Positions 18,913 to 30,496 of a DNA stretch of 64,000 nt are shown here, piece after piece; position 1 is the stretch's first letter; every line of letters starts with the position of its first letter. This stretch comes from Nematopogon swammerdamellus (Eukaryota > Arthropoda > Insecta > Lepidoptera > Adelidae), in the NCBI GenBank assembly GCA_946902875.1, contig OX336349.1, positions 16,205,891 to 16,269,890 on the forward strand, in the 5' to 3' direction. The notes beneath the pieces are model-generated. The model saw only the letters and a list, made by a program, of their open reading frames with translations. It had not been told where the DNA came from and did no database searches. Both the position numbers and the translations under genes were made by a program.

Positions 18913-21332
18913 TAGGTCGTCTGTCTGGTAAATGTTTGTATGGAGATGCAGGTCCTCAAGCGGATCAGTTGATACTTAAATTGTATTTATAATTTTTTTT
19001 TTCCAAAACATCGGATCGAAACAAAAAAGTAAAAAGCTACGGATTTAGATGTACTTATATTCAACAAATTAAATATATTTTTTCCAAAGCCTCGATGTTG
19101 CCTTAAATACGTTTTTATAACAAAATTCAGAGGCATGTTCATGATTTTTTTCTATCGAGCGAAGTTCATCAAATCGTGTTTTCAAAAAAGCTTTCGATCT
19201 GCGCTGATGGATGAAGATTACATATATTAAAACTGAATCTGTGAGGTGAGTAATATTGGTGGTAAACTTCTTGAAATTCGAGTCAGACGCAGACTGCGAG
19301 CTTTATCTGGGCCGCGGACAAAGTAAGTACTACTACTTGTGTAAGATGACGTCTGCAAGTAATAAATAAGGGAAAGTTATTTCTTTATTGTTGCGCAAGG
19401 TTCACAAATTGAACAGTTCTTGAGCGCGGTACAACATTACTATTTAAGGACCAACTGATGAACAAAAAAAAAATAGCTATTTTGGAAATGTTTTTGACTG
19501 TTATTTGAAGTGTCTTGTTAGTGGGCCAATTTCAAATTCACATAATGTTACTGTTTATGAGTCCTTGGACAAAGGAATTTAAAAAAATCATTATTTCACT
19601 TTCCGACTAACTCGAACTTGACCAGTTTTTCTGTTCCTCATAGCTGAGAAGTTTTATGCACTAAAAAGATGTTACAAGCGAAACCAGTTTTTGACACGAA
19701 TATGAAAATTGTATAGTTTCTTAAGTTGTCTGACGCATTAAATGAAGTAAGCGATAAATTCGTCATTGGGTGTACTCAAGATAATTTCTTCGTTCTGGGA
19801 ATAATATTGTCTAATTTCGTAGCAAATTTCAACTAAGTAATCATCAACCGTTTAGAAGTTATGACCCTGTAACAGTCAGACGGACGGACACATGAGTCCG
19901 ACCATTAGGTTAAGTTTTCACCTATTTGAGATACGGAACCTAAATATCCAAGAATATGTCAATCTTAAGAATAGAATAGAATATAATCTCTTTATTGCAC
20001 ACAATTGAAAGAAGAACAGTACACGAAAAGAAACAAGAAACACGGGAGTGCGCAAAGGTGAACTTATAACTGCAAGTTATTTCTTTCAGTCAACCTTAAA
20101 TTAAACCTTCGAGTAGGGAGCGGCCGATATCGGCCGCTTTCTTTTTTTTCTGTGTTTCGTTGGGAGGCCCCAACAAAATTATTTTATTCTTGTATCTCAC
20201 TTAGCCGTGAGATACTGGCAGTAATTAATTCAAATAGTAGAATCCTTTAGCCTTTAGGCGACAACCATTCTCCCATAGAGAAATGTCAGATTTACCGCCC
20301 TGTCAGTGTCATCAAGACAGCGGTTATATTAGGAGGGCGTTGTACGTTGCTCTTCTGTTTTCGGGTTTGCTGAGTGTTTTTTTGTGCAGATGAACCCATA
20401 ACTGATGTTTTTTCTCTTTTTCATTATATTCCGGATGTATTGAGTGCATTTGTTTGTGCTGAGTTGATCTGAATTTTTCGTAAAAATACTAAGAAAATGC
20501 CTCCTTTTCGGTACCAATTTCGGCTGTTTTTAGAGGCTTGTTTCTCGATATAAATCTGTTTTCTGGATAAAGTGAGGTGATAGAAGTGTCATTTAGTTCC
20601 TGTAGTTGAAATAATATATGCCGTATAGTGTTTGTATGCAGTACATTTACGAGAAATAAGCAATTTTTGTGACCTAGTTTTCTCCATACAAATAATACAA
20701 ACCATACAAATTTCCACATACAAATTTTATTGTGAACGACACGGGGGGCTGCTGATACACAAGAAAGGTATGATTAGGTCCGTTATTTATTAGTGTTTAT
20801 AATAAAAATACTATATGACCGATTCGCGGTCTAATAAATTTATAAAAAAAAAAAACCTGAGAGAGGTCGCGATTTTCACATAGAACAACTTTACAAAATA
20901 ATTTTGTCACCTAGAATACGTAATGTAAATAAAAAAATGCCATTTATAGCTAGAATATTTATCTGTAAATACAATCCATATGTTAGTTCATGAAGTTTTA
21001 TGGAAAAATCTTCCAAAATGATTTTTTTTCGAGAGTAATGCGCCGGCGCCGATCGCGGCCGCCACCTGGTGTAGGCGAAGGAAGATTTATAAATAATGCT
21101 TCCAGAGCCAAAGGGTTAATCTTTTATCAATCAATCAATACATTTTGTCATCAATTTTATTTGCTTTTATTCTTTCTAATGTGTCTGTCAAACCAAAAAT
21201 TCTATAATAAATAAAAAATAATTTATTAAACAGAACCGCGAGTTTCCTTATGCGTTGAAGTCGTTTGTTCCAGAAATTCTAGGCGACAAATTCTATGGCA
21301 TTTGTTGAAAGTTAGTTTTTTACGAACTCAAA
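18913..21332. other. AT-rich intergenic stretch
   Basis: No coding signal. It contains a 20-bp palindrome at 20119-20138, a possible retroelement tail (TCTTTATTGCACACA near 19990) and a piece resembling the GGTTCCGT family near 19880-19935. Confidence 0.4.
20119..20138. repeat. 20-bp perfect palindrome
   Basis: AGCGGCCGATATCGGCCGCT, followed by a T-run. Confidence 0.8.
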
Positions 21333-21520
21333 ATGATTGGCTACATCAATTACTATACCCGTGATGCCAACCCATCACACCTTGGTGAAATAGGTGCCAT
21401 GTGAGTGCTCACTTTGGTATGCTACATTTAATTTAACGAAAAACACGAACTATTTTCATGGCCGTTTCCACTGACATTCACTAAATACGGTGGTACCAGT
21501 CTGGGCGGTTTAGGTTAGGT
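21333..21520 (-). repeat. old SINE-B/D-type tail
   Basis: TTGGCTACATCA...CGTGATGCCAACCCATCACA...CGGTGGTACCAGTCTGGGCG aligns to the reverse complement of the common tail with many substitutions. 21540-22430 beyond it is AT-rich with nothing recognisable. Confidence 0.65.
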
Positions 21521-22432
21521 TTACTTAGCTATGTAAGGAAACAGCCCTGAGTAGAAATAGGTCATTCAATAAAATAATATTTTAAAAATAATTTATTTAT
21601 TAACTTAATTTAACATAATCTACGTAAATACCATCTTATTTGCATTTATTACTTACATATTTACGTCCAAGCTTATGGCTAATTAAAAAAAATCGAGAAT
21701 AATTTCATGCATTTTTATAAACTAAAATTATACAATTATTCATACAACGAACTTATTTAAACTGATAGGCAAATACGCACAATTTACTAAAGTTTAGGGC
21801 GGAGTAGACAAACAATTTTTAATTAATTAATAACTAAATATAGTAATTAAATAAAATATTTCTACAATAATTTCGAGTAGATAAAGCTAGCTACCAAGCC
21901 AAATCCACCACAACCTCTGCATACTATAAAAACAATTTATCTTTACGATATAGATAGTGCACATTTCAAACAAACAAGATTTTGAAAATACCTTCCAATA
22001 AAATGAGGTACTTTATTTTTTCAGTATTAGATCGGGAGTTAGGTACAGAACCCCCCCTTTATTACACAACAAATTTATGTACTATTTTCGGGACACTCCG
22101 TAATGCTATTTTTAATTACGTATAGCTTGTAATTATTTAAAATGTAATTAGAAATACTCGCGCCTCCAAAAATGTCCCGTCTTTGGAAATTGCCATTCTG
22201 GGTTACACAAGGTTCATCATTAATTAATATTTATTTCTTTAACTTTTCAATATATTAAATTCATTATCCACAAATTGAGCACGTATGCGTTTGTAGTAAT
22301 GGCACTAAATATGGCAGTAATCATCTAATTTAACATTAAAAACATCTTCACTTTAATATATAAAGTTAAAAATTAAATATTTTTGCATTGTCTTAAATAT
22401 TACTAACGTAAGGACATGCCCGTACGATAGTA

Positions 22433-22641
22433 ATGTCAGTCAGTCAGTCAGTCAGTCAGCGTGTAAGCGTCCACTGCTGGACATACCCCTCTCCAATTTT
22501 CCTCCAGTCCTCCCGACCTTCAGCGATACGGAACCACTGCTTTCCGCAGACGTACTTGATGTCGTCGTCCCACCTGGCGGGTGGTCTTCCCACACTCCGT
22601 TTTCCTGTCCACGGCCGCCAGTGTAGGACACGGTACCAAAT
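22433..22641 (-). mobile_element. non-LTR retrotransposon C-terminal fragment
   Basis: The minus strand reads (G)REDWRKIGEGYVQQWTLTR then stop, preceded by a GRPPARWDD-type motif; a (CAGT)n run lies at the end. Relatives at 39055 (minus) and 62000 (plus). Confidence 0.7.
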
Positions 22642-22992
22642 TCACATACCTACAAACTATTCATGAGTCGGATACATCCAAGTTGTAACTTACAGCCTGT
22701 AGACAAATTAATTATTATGTGGGATTATTGTATTTGCACTGTAACATAGCTTACTTAGCATTTTAATTTGGTCATGTTGAGTTTATACACACATAGTTCA
22801 ATCCATGTTATATTATTTAAGATTTGCATTTTAGTATGTATAAAATGATTCTGTGTGGTTAAACCAAACATGGAAAAAATAAAAATAAATAGGTATAGAA
22901 TTTTTGTATTTTCTTAGCACGATGGTTTTCGAGCCGCGAATATCAAGTGCGGAAGTACACTTACTTCAAGCTTATTTACTTTAATAAAAAAA

Positions 22993-22998
22993 ATTTAT
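22993..22998 (-). terminator. possible polyadenylation signal of the LDLRAP1-like gene
   Basis: TTTATT on the plus strand (AATAAA on minus), about 190 bases after the stop codon. Confidence 0.45.
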
Positions 22999-23189
22999 TC
23001 CACATCAAATCGTACATATGATAGTACTTAATGCCCATGGCATTTTCCGCCAGCCATGCCGGCGCTTACTTGCGGTACACAAAACGACTCATCACTCGCT
23101 TTGTTATGCTCCGCAGCCGGAACCGTGCGGGAGCCGGCCGCATGTAGTGCCAGCCTTAATGAAAGCAGACGATGTGTCAGCAGGCGGAA

Positions 23190-23297
23190 TCAATCGAAGG
23201 TGACGAGCGGCGCGGGCGCCGGCGCCGGAGCGGCGTCGCGCCACCCCGAACCCGACCCCTCCTCCGAGTCTGAATCTGATTCTCCCGTGAATGACAC
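23190..23297 (-). CDS. LDLRAP1-like terminal exon
   Basis: 108 nt after TTTTACAG, phase 0. It encodes VSFTGESDSDSEEGSGSGWR then Ala/Pro repeats and PLVTFD before TGA. It holds the acidic patch and clathrin-box-like end. Confidence 0.8.
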   Translation of the reverse strand: MSFTGESDSDSEEGSGSGWRDAAPAPAPAPLVTFD

Positions 23298-26200
23298 CTG
23301 TAAAATAATACATTATGTAAAGTCCCGTGAACGAATAAAAATATGACAGAATCTTAATTTCTTAATTCATTAAAAAAAAAACACTGCTTTACGCCCTTTC
23401 CAACGGTATACCACATGTCATACAAATAATTCACTATGTGGTTAAATTAGGAACAGAGACAGAACAGAACGACTCGGACACTTATCGGTGTCGCTTCCCG
23501 TATTGAGAGTATTTGAGAGCCTTTTCGGGAGCATTTTCAAATTTAGAACATGTACCTGTCGCGCGGGCACTTTGTTCAATTCTCCATTGTTAATGTTTAG
23601 ACTCTTGCAAATTATCCCTAATTTTGACCACATAGTGAAATATTTGTATGGCACGTGGTATACCGTTGGAAAGGGCGTAAACTAGCAAACTTTTTAAAAT
23701 AAAATGCAGCTATCAATTGATGTCAGTTTTTTTTTATGAATTAAGACATCAGATACTGTCATATTTTTACTCGATCTCGGGACTTTGGGAGGTCATAAGA
23801 CGTTTTCATGGTATTAACTTCATCAAATAATATTTTTTCTAGAACAAGGATACATCGTAAAATTCAATAAATTGTGTTTCGTTCTGATACAATCATAAGC
23901 AAAAAAGTTACAAGGGTTTAAAGCTGGGATTTTGGTAATTTTCAAACATAAAGGAAAAAAAATCGTATCTCGATACCACGTGACATCTGACAAAAGGTAT
24001 CATGGGTAAAAACGTTGCAAATGACTAATGACCCCACTACGCACAAAAAAAAATTGTCGGTCGATGTGCCGAACACCCTGTATACTGGAGATATATGTGT
24101 CCAGTAGTGAAAGCAAAAACGCTGACTACTGAATGAAGGCTATAGTTACCCAAGGCTCTGTTTGCCTGCGCTGGTCGATGCGCAGTGCCGGCGAGCTGGT
24201 GGGCCGCGAGTCCTGTACAGCCTGCCACGCCTGCGTCACAACACGTGTCATGTCATACACAGTGCCTACTGTCTCTCTTTACTTACTACTCTTTCTTTCT
24301 TTCCTTCTTACTCTTTACTTTACTGTACCACTTTAGCGTATCTACTCTGTATATATTCTTTATATAGTATACATACATACATACCACACGCTGTATGACG
24401 AATATCGGGGTAAGCAGTTTAATCGGTGTTGTGCTATAAGGATTGTGGTATATTACAACACAACACCGACCACCACGTTTAGCAAAGTTTTCGGACAAGA
24501 TTACTATCAAGCTGCAAGTATGGCACGAAGACCCCGCCTGCTGCATGACTCGGTGGAAGGTAAGAGGTGAATACCCTGTCGCCCTTTAGCATGGCATATT
24601 GTCCTTATCCCTTAGTCGCCTTTTACGACATGCACGGGGAGAGATGCAGTGGGGCTATTCCCCGCAAGTACCCGCCCCATCTGTCCCTACTCTATAAATA
24701 ATGAAATTCCACATTATCTGTCTATCTAATCTAATTTCCTTAGAATCGACTGCAATTGTATGTATGATAGGAAAGCTTCAATGAGAATCAATACCAACCA
24801 AAAAAGCGTCATTGAAGGCGTGCGCGAGCGCGAGCGCGAACGAGCGCGCGTGCTTGCGCCGCGAGCAGACGAACACGTGCGCGGTGTGCGTGTCGTTAGC
24901 GCCGCTCCCCCCCGCGCCGCTCCCCTCCACCACGGCGAACACGCGCGCGGACGCACCGTCCGCCGAGCAGAACGAGATTCTGCGAGCACACACACAAATG
25001 CATAGTATCACTTGCCTGAGGAACAGCTATGAATTTATACATTTAGTACTTACTACATTATTACCATTTCGAAGACTTTAAATAAGATTTTTACTTTTAT
25101 ATCATCATCATCATCATCACATCATATATACTAATAAAAAATCTGTAAGGGATGTTCATGGAGTAAGTTGCTTTGTTTTACGAGATATTGCGTTTGTAGA
25201 CTCTATGTACTATACTAAAACTAAATTGACGATTTTTAGAAATATTTTCTGTATGTATGTATGTTCCTCCATAACTCTTAAACCGATCATCCGAATTTGA
25301 TGGCACTTAGTACAAACACATATAACTATACGGGACATAGGATAGGCTAAATAAAATTCAGTTCTGGTTACGCTTAAAATGTGGCTAGCATACAAACCGA
25401 ATTGTTCCGCCCGCCGAAATAAAGGTACAGTAGCGGGCTTACTTACGTTCTTCTTTTTAAATACGAATTTCGCGCGAGCGAAGCCGCGGGCAAAAGCTAG
25501 TAAAAAATAAAATTATAATAATGAATGACTGAAAGTATACAGTTAGAAAGGAGGTTTAACGTTGTATTAGTGAATACATTAATATTTCATTAAAATGTAT
25601 GAATTTGGTCAAGATGTTCCCCATAACATACACCACAGAATTCGAGGAACACGTTCTGCGACATTTTCCTCCTAGTTTAAACCTAGTTTAGATCCGGGAT
25701 TGTAGGAATAGGGAAAGATACTCCCCGGAAGTCCAATATACACCTTTGCAGTGCGAACCAGAGCGATTTAGTGAAAAGTGCAGTTCGAAGAACTCTTCTG
25801 TCGACTACAAATGGGTGTTGCGTGAGAGTATGGCGGGTTTGACGAACAGGAGGAGGAGGGATGATGGAAGACAGTTTGTCAGAGAAGCGGCCATAGTAGT
25901 ACCGATAAAACAGGCTCAATGGCCCTGTAGTAGTATCAGAGCCTCCTGTCAGGTCGGGCAATAAAGTTTATGGCCTAAGGAAGCGAATCTGCGCGCGGAG
26001 CTTTGTCGATAAAAATCACCTTGATCGATAGAAAGTTATTCACGTTTTTTTTTATTTATCTGAATTAATAATATTTTTTAAGATACCTACTTAAAATATT
26101 TATTTATAATAGGTACCAATTTCACATACTCAAGCCCTTCCTTTTAGTATTTGTTATTCCAACCTATTTTAAAACTCATACATAGAAAACCAAATTAAAC

Positions 26201-27711
26201 TTTTTATCGACAAAGCGCCGCGCGCAGATTCGCTTCCCTAGGTCATAAAACTTTATTGCCCGACCTGACAGGAGGCTTTGATACTACTATAGTGATTCTA
26301 AAACTTTGCCCACCTGTAGATGGACAAGTTGAGCACGTTCTCGGATGTGGACGCGTCGGTGGCCACGATGCCCTTGGCGCTGATGCTGAGGTTCACTCGC
26401 TGCATCTTGCGGTTGCTCTCTGCAACAAACCGTTCATAATGTATATTATCTTCTGTCTTGGTGCCTCTGTGTTTTTGTGTTCATTAAAGCATTTCTATTC
26501 TTTTTTTTTTTTTTATGTAATCCGGTATGGGTGGCAGAGTTGGAGGGGCTAAAGCGCATGCTCCGACCAGCCAATATCACCTCCGAGAAGGTAGGTGCCA
26601 TACCGGAGACTTCCCTGGATTGCTGGCTATACTAGACTAGAGGAGAACACAACCGAGGCTGCTATGCGGCCATCTTACATCCAGTACGGTGGTACCAACC
26701 CAGTCGGCTACAATTTGAGCCTACCACCTAGTAATGGGCAAGGGAAGGGACCTACAGTTTTACAACGGTTCCGAACGGTGAAGCAGCAGGTGTAGGTATG
26801 CACGTAAATTTTTTCGTCAGAAAAAACTCATTGGTACACGCCGACGGGATTCGAACCGCGGACCTCTCGCATGAGAAGCCGATGCCCAAACAACTCGGCC
26901 ACCCGCCGCTTCTTTCTATTCTATTCTATTCTTTATGGAACCTCACTGAGTTCATTTTAACCACCGGTGCAAAATGAGGGGTGTCATAAGTCTGTGGCAT
27001 CTTAGCTCCCAAACGGGTGGTATTGCAGTTTTGGGTGCAGTTTTTTTTTATTGAAAGCTGGTTTAACCGAGATGGTTCTTAGCTATATTTGATGAAGATC
27101 AGGTCAGCGGATTCGAATATCGTCGGCACTTTTCCTAATTGGTGAAGGGATCCCTGCTGTAAATTGGAAATTTATTACATTTTCACTCGTCACCTACAAC
27201 AACAATAAACAATAAACAATTATGTAACTAAACGGATATTATTACAAAACTAATTAATGTACGTGTAACCTAACCTAATTAATAAAATATTAAAACCAAC
27301 AACAAAATTAACCAAATTATTACAAGTTCAAATTACGCCTCTTGCCAAAAAGTTTGAAATTAAAAGGTAAATTACTAATTTTTAAAACCGCAAACACAAC
27401 AACAGCCCTTAAAAGTAAAAAATAATTTCCAATTAGTTATATATAATAAATTAAAGCCGTCGGGGGACCGTTAGTAAAACAAATTAAACCTGGTCCATAC
27501 AGACATAATATAGTTGAATAGATGTAGTCACCTTTAGCGAGGTGGAGTGCTGAAGCGACCGCCCTAGCGGTGGCCGGCGCGGAGGCAGCGCGCTCCACGG
27601 CGGCGCAGCCTGCGTACCGCGCCTCCCCCGCGCCGCATGCCGCGCCCGCGTCCCCGCCCCACCACCCCTCCGCACCGTCGCACTCCGCCAGCGCCCACTC
27701 CTCGCTCAGCT
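23190..27711 (-). CDS. LDLRAP1/ARH-like PTB-domain endocytic adaptor, 5' exon not found
   Basis: Five minus-strand exons join with matching phases: 27532-27711, 26314-26419, 24799-24979, 24150-24230, 23190-23297 (TGA). The 217 residues form a phosphotyrosine-binding domain: LSEEW start, RYAGC strand, SNRKMQRVNLSISAKGIVAT, LSIYRISFC, then HVFVCSRRKHARSFALALAH and AFNDAFLAWQAVQ. The order and spacing match mammalian LDLRAP1 (e.g. its IYRISYC and AQAFKVAFEFWQV segments). That adaptor binds FxNPxY tails of LDL-receptor-family proteins and recruits clathrin/AP-2. The tail is short: an acidic SDSDSEEGSGSGW stretch and a final PLVTFD, which fits the clathrin-box pattern L-phi-x-phi-[DE]. The PTB core has a Gly/Ala-rich insertion (GSGAGGSGAND). 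The upstream exon, ending in phase 1, should lie between 27.7 and 53.8 kb. Identity as LDLRAP1 rather than another PTB adaptor is inferred from motif order. Confidence 0.85.
23389..23683. mobile_element. MITE with ~65-bp inverted ends
   Basis: Left TTTACGCCCTTTCCAACGGT and right ACCGTTGGAAAGGGCGTAAA pair, continuing through the CACTATGTGG / CCACATAGTG segments. Lies in the last intron of the LDLRAP1-like gene. Confidence 0.8.
24150..24230 (-). CDS. LDLRAP1-like exon 5
   Basis: 81 nt, acceptor GTGACGCAG, donor TGG|GTAACT, phase 0-0, 27 codons beginning AWQAVQDSRP. It continues the last PTB helix. Confidence 0.8.
24362..24690 (-). repeat. family C retroposon with (TATG)n tail
   Basis: Starts ATACATACATACATACCACA at the left, ends with the reverse-complemented head (CAGTGGGGCTATTC...). 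Intronic. Confidence 0.75.
24799..24979 (-). CDS. LDLRAP1-like exon 4 (PTB second half)
   Basis: 181 nt, acceptor GTGCTCGCAG. The donor GTTGGT is weak but is the one that keeps phase with the next exon. It encodes ISFCSADGASARVFAVVE...HVFVCSRRKHARSF...AFNDAFL. Confidence 0.85.
25118..25500 (+). mobile_element. Helitron-like non-autonomous element
   Basis: 5' end ...ATATACTAATAAAAAATC, 3' end GCGAGCGAAGCCGCGGGCAA then AAGCTAG followed by T, i.e. the GC hairpin and CTAG terminus of Helitrons. Intronic. Confidence 0.65.
25683..25961 (-). mobile_element. non-LTR retrotransposon RT C-terminal fragment
   Basis: The minus strand encodes SLFYRYYYGRFSDKLSSIIP...RQTRHTLTQHPFVVD...RTALFTKS, the typical end of CR1/Jockey-type reverse transcriptases. 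Compare 45236-45580. Confidence 0.75.
25928..26290. repeat. foldback element with ~85-bp arms
   Basis: Left ATCAGAGCCTCCTGTCAGGT... and right ...ACCTGACAGGAGGCTTTGAT pair and extend through GAAGCGAATCTGCGCGCGG / CCGCGCGCAGATTCGCTTC. It ends 24 bp from exon 3 of the LDLRAP1-like gene. Confidence 0.8.
26314..26419 (-). CDS. LDLRAP1-like exon 3
   Basis: 106 nt, acceptor GTTGCAG, donor CTACAG|GTGGGC, in phase 1, out phase 2. It encodes SNRKMQRVNLSISAKGIVAT and DASTSENVLNLSIY, the middle strands of the PTB fold. Confidence 0.87.
26499..26911 (-). mobile_element. SINE-A, full length
   Basis: T-tract at the left, common SINE-A tail, head with reverse-complemented box B (GGATTCGAACC-like) and box A ending GCGGCGGGTGGCCGAG at 26911. 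TTCTATTC-like sequences flank it on both sides, a possible target-site duplication. Confidence 0.82.
27532..27711 (-). CDS. LDLRAP1-like exon 2 (PTB start)
   Basis: 180 nt, acceptor TTGTTTCAG, donor AAAG|GTGACT, phases 1-1. It begins LSEEW and contains RYAGCAAVERAASAPATARA VASALHLAK; very GC-rich compared with the surrounding introns. Confidence 0.82.
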
Positions 27712-27762
27712 CTGAAACAAATGCGCGTTTTCATATTTTCATTTTTTGCATTCATAATTTTT

Positions 27763-28032
27763 TTAGGTTTCCGTTCTCCATACGGAAGCCTACAACGTCT
27801 GTCTGTCCGTCCGTCCTTCCGTCCGTTTGTCCGTCCGATAGCTGTATCTTTGAAACCGTAATTGCTAGTCGGTCGAAATTTTCACAAAAAACAATTATTT
27901 TGACGGATATAACAAATAATAAAACATTTCAAAATGGAAAAATTAAGGGGTTATACAAGAAACGTTTGTTCTCAACGTTTTTTTTTTGTGGTGCGGAAAC
28001 CTCGAGTCCGAATCGCGATTTGCCGATTTTTT
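27763..28032 (+). repeat. GGTTCCGT-family fragment
   Basis: GTTTCCGTTCTCCATACGGA and a CTGTCTGTCCGTCCGTCCTT run, ending near CCTCGAGTCCGAATCGCGAT; matches 14688-15272 in layout. Confidence 0.5.
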
Positions 28033-28394
28033 TAGTTTTTTGGTAGTATGCTAAATTATTATTAAAAAGGGTCAAGTGCACGAACACATCGACACCCCCA
28101 ACGAACAAAGACGTAACCCTAGTAACAGCTATGTTCGACTCCTATACTATCTTACTCAGAAAAAAAAAGAACACAACTGTAGTATCGACGTATCTCTACG
28201 ACGATTAGTTCAAAAGTTAGCCAATCGAAGAAGGCAGTATCTCGTTCATATTTGATTTTTACCACGGTAATAAGGCAATAAAAATGGTTACGCCTACTAA
28301 AAAATTGTGTTTCCATTTGTTTTTAGCAATATAAAAGACGCTACAATGTATACGTCATTGTTCGGCAATATGGTGGGTGGGATAACGAAAACTG

Positions 28395-28615
28395 CATCAA
28401 ATGTTACTTCTTTGTCACAGCCTAAAATTGCCGAGAGAGAGACTACAGGTGTGCAATAATTCTGGTTACTGCCTTGTTACCGTCCAGTCACCTTAAGATG
28501 ACCTCGCTTTATCAAACTGTCTCAAATGATACTTCCTTGTTCCGGCCTAAAACTCCATTGAGACGCACAACAATAATAGTTACTGCCTTGTTTCTGTCCA
28601 GTCGCCTTTAGTCGT
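28395..28615. repeat. two-unit degenerate tandem repeat
   Basis: AAATGTTACTTCTTTGTCAC...TACTGCCTTGTTACCGTCCA is repeated as AAATGATACTTCCTTGTTCC...TACTGCCTTGTTTCTGTCCA about 125 bp later. Confidence 0.6.
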
Positions 28616-28689
28616 CCACGTGTTATTGTTTGTATTTGGGAGAGAAAATGAAAAATATTCAAAGTTTTGGGTTTTTTTTTTTTTTTTAG

Positions 28690-29185
28690 CCAGGATTATC
28701 CACCAGCAATTTGTTTAAACAACTTGTCTGTAACCTTGTGGGTACCGAGGTGCCTTACCATAAGGTACAATGCACCGCGAGTTTTCGAGAACGGTCATGT
28801 CACACTCTACTGGGACCGGTCTATTATCTTCTCACAGACAGGATCATTCTCGCGAACAGATCTGTTATTGTGATAGTGGACCGGGAGGCGAGGCACGCAA
28901 CGCTCGTCGATATATCGCCGTGCCGCACGATGGTAACCTCGTCAGTAAGGAAGCAGAGAAGATGTTAAAGTATCTGATCTGCAGCACGAGTTTACCAAAA
29001 TGTGGCCCGTCGACTCGACGATCGTTGTGCCCATAGTCTTATCAGCGCATGGGCTGATAGCGAAGAGTCTCGATAACCACCTTGAGAGGCTCTCGCTGAG
29101 TGGTTGGGTATAGGGCCAGAGAATGAAGGCAGCCCTGCTCGACACTGCACGCATCGTCCGGAGGTTTCTTCCCTAGGACTCGACC
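28690..29185 (+). pseudogene. non-LTR retrotransposon endonuclease/C-terminal remnant
   Basis: In shifting frames it encodes VTLYWDRSI, then VIVIVDREARHATLVDIS, then VPHDGNLVSKEAEKMLKYL, and a LSAHGLIAKSLDNHLERLS segment. Several frameshifts make it a dead copy. Confidence 0.65.
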
Positions 29186-29261
29186 ATCGGGAGCTTGGGT
29201 TCGTCCCGCCGCCGCCGGTGGTGGAAACTCCAGTCAAAGTACCTTTTTATTACTGTTATGG

Positions 29262-29570
29262 AAGTTTATTTGCAAGTTTAAAAATAGGCAAAGGCACAGA
29301 GATACTTCCAGATTCCAGTTTTACCAGTTTTCTTTGAGAAGTTGAAATTACACATAGATAGGGATACGTCCAAATTACAGTTGTAAAAGTTTTCTTTTAA
29401 AAAATTATATTGGTTTCTTAAATACATACTTCCTTATTCCAGTTTAAAACTTTTTTTTTAATTAGTCCCTCATGTAGATACTTCCATATTCCAGCTGTAA
29501 AAGAATTCTTTGAGACATTAAAGGTAGGCCCTTATTTAGATACTTCCATTATCCAGTACTAGCGACAGAA
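29262..29570. repeat. degenerate minisatellite
   Basis: About five irregular units of the form GATACTTCCAgATTCCAGTT ... TTTTCTTTGAGA between 29262 and 29570. Confidence 0.6.
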
Positions 29571-29669
29571 ATTCCTATAAAATTCTAGGCCGTAACTGAC
29601 TAAAAAAACATTTCTATTTACTTTTGTAGTACAGTTGATGCAAAATATGAAAGAGGATACGCATTTCGT

Positions 29670-30139
29670 TATACAGGGTGTATCAGGGTAGGTTTTCGAA
29701 ACTTCAGGGTTCGAAAGGGGTTCATATTTGAAGACGAAAAGGTCTGAATCTTTTTCCCAGATTCGATCATTTTACAGTACTTTTTGGTGAAAATCTATTC
29801 TTCAAGATTTGGTGGATGGTTAACGTCCGCCTTTATTAAATAAAAAATAAATTATAACTCATGAATAAAAATTGGTAGGTTGCATACATAACTAGTACAA
29901 TTGAACTGCGTGTAGGAAAATTTCAAACACTGAAAGCTAAATGACCTCAAAAGAAAAAGAGGACTGAATTAGTTCACTGCACTCTCCAGTCTCACTGTCC
30001 ATCGAGTTTTTATGACAATTTCCAACTTTTGTATGAAGAAAAAAACAACGGAATTTGAGTCATAAGGATTTTTTTCTTCTAATAATGAGAACTTTCTATT
30101 CCTGAAGTTTCTCGAACCTATCCTGATACACCCTGTATA
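29670..30139. mobile_element. 470-bp MITE with CAGGGTGTATCAGG ends
   Basis: Left ATACAGGGTGTATCAGGGTA and right TATCCTGATACACCCTGTAT are inverted repeats of ~38 bp, bordered by TA. Probably a Tc1/mariner-type non-autonomous element. Confidence 0.75.
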
Positions 30140-30472
30140 TCCATTGAAAGCAACTGTTTAGCGCACTTATTATTTTTTATATTAAATATTGAAATTTTGG
30201 AATCCGTGTTTTGGCTCTCCTGAAAAATCGCAAAAACATGTTACGTCTTTGTTCGTTGTGGGTGTCGAATATGAAAAACATTACGTCGCCGTTCTGGCAA
30301 TAGGTCGTATGTCAAACATTTTCGATTTTCTTTTTATAGTGCCATTTCAAAGGGAAAAAATCATTGCATATATGGCAATACCTCCAATGTCTAAAACTAT
30401 AGAGTAAAAATTTAAAAGGCGCCCAATCAAATCTATCGTATGTTGGCATCACTGAGATTTGGTTCTACAATT

Positions 30473-30496
30473 TATCGTATGTCACGACATACGATA
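30473..30496. repeat. 24-bp near-perfect palindrome
   Basis: TATCGTATGTC and its complement GACATACGATA are separated by AC. A second hairpin (ATGCCGGTA...TACCGGCAT) follows at about 30517-30539, and the TATCGTATG motif also recurs at 30434 and, inverted, at 30553. Confidence 0.75.
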
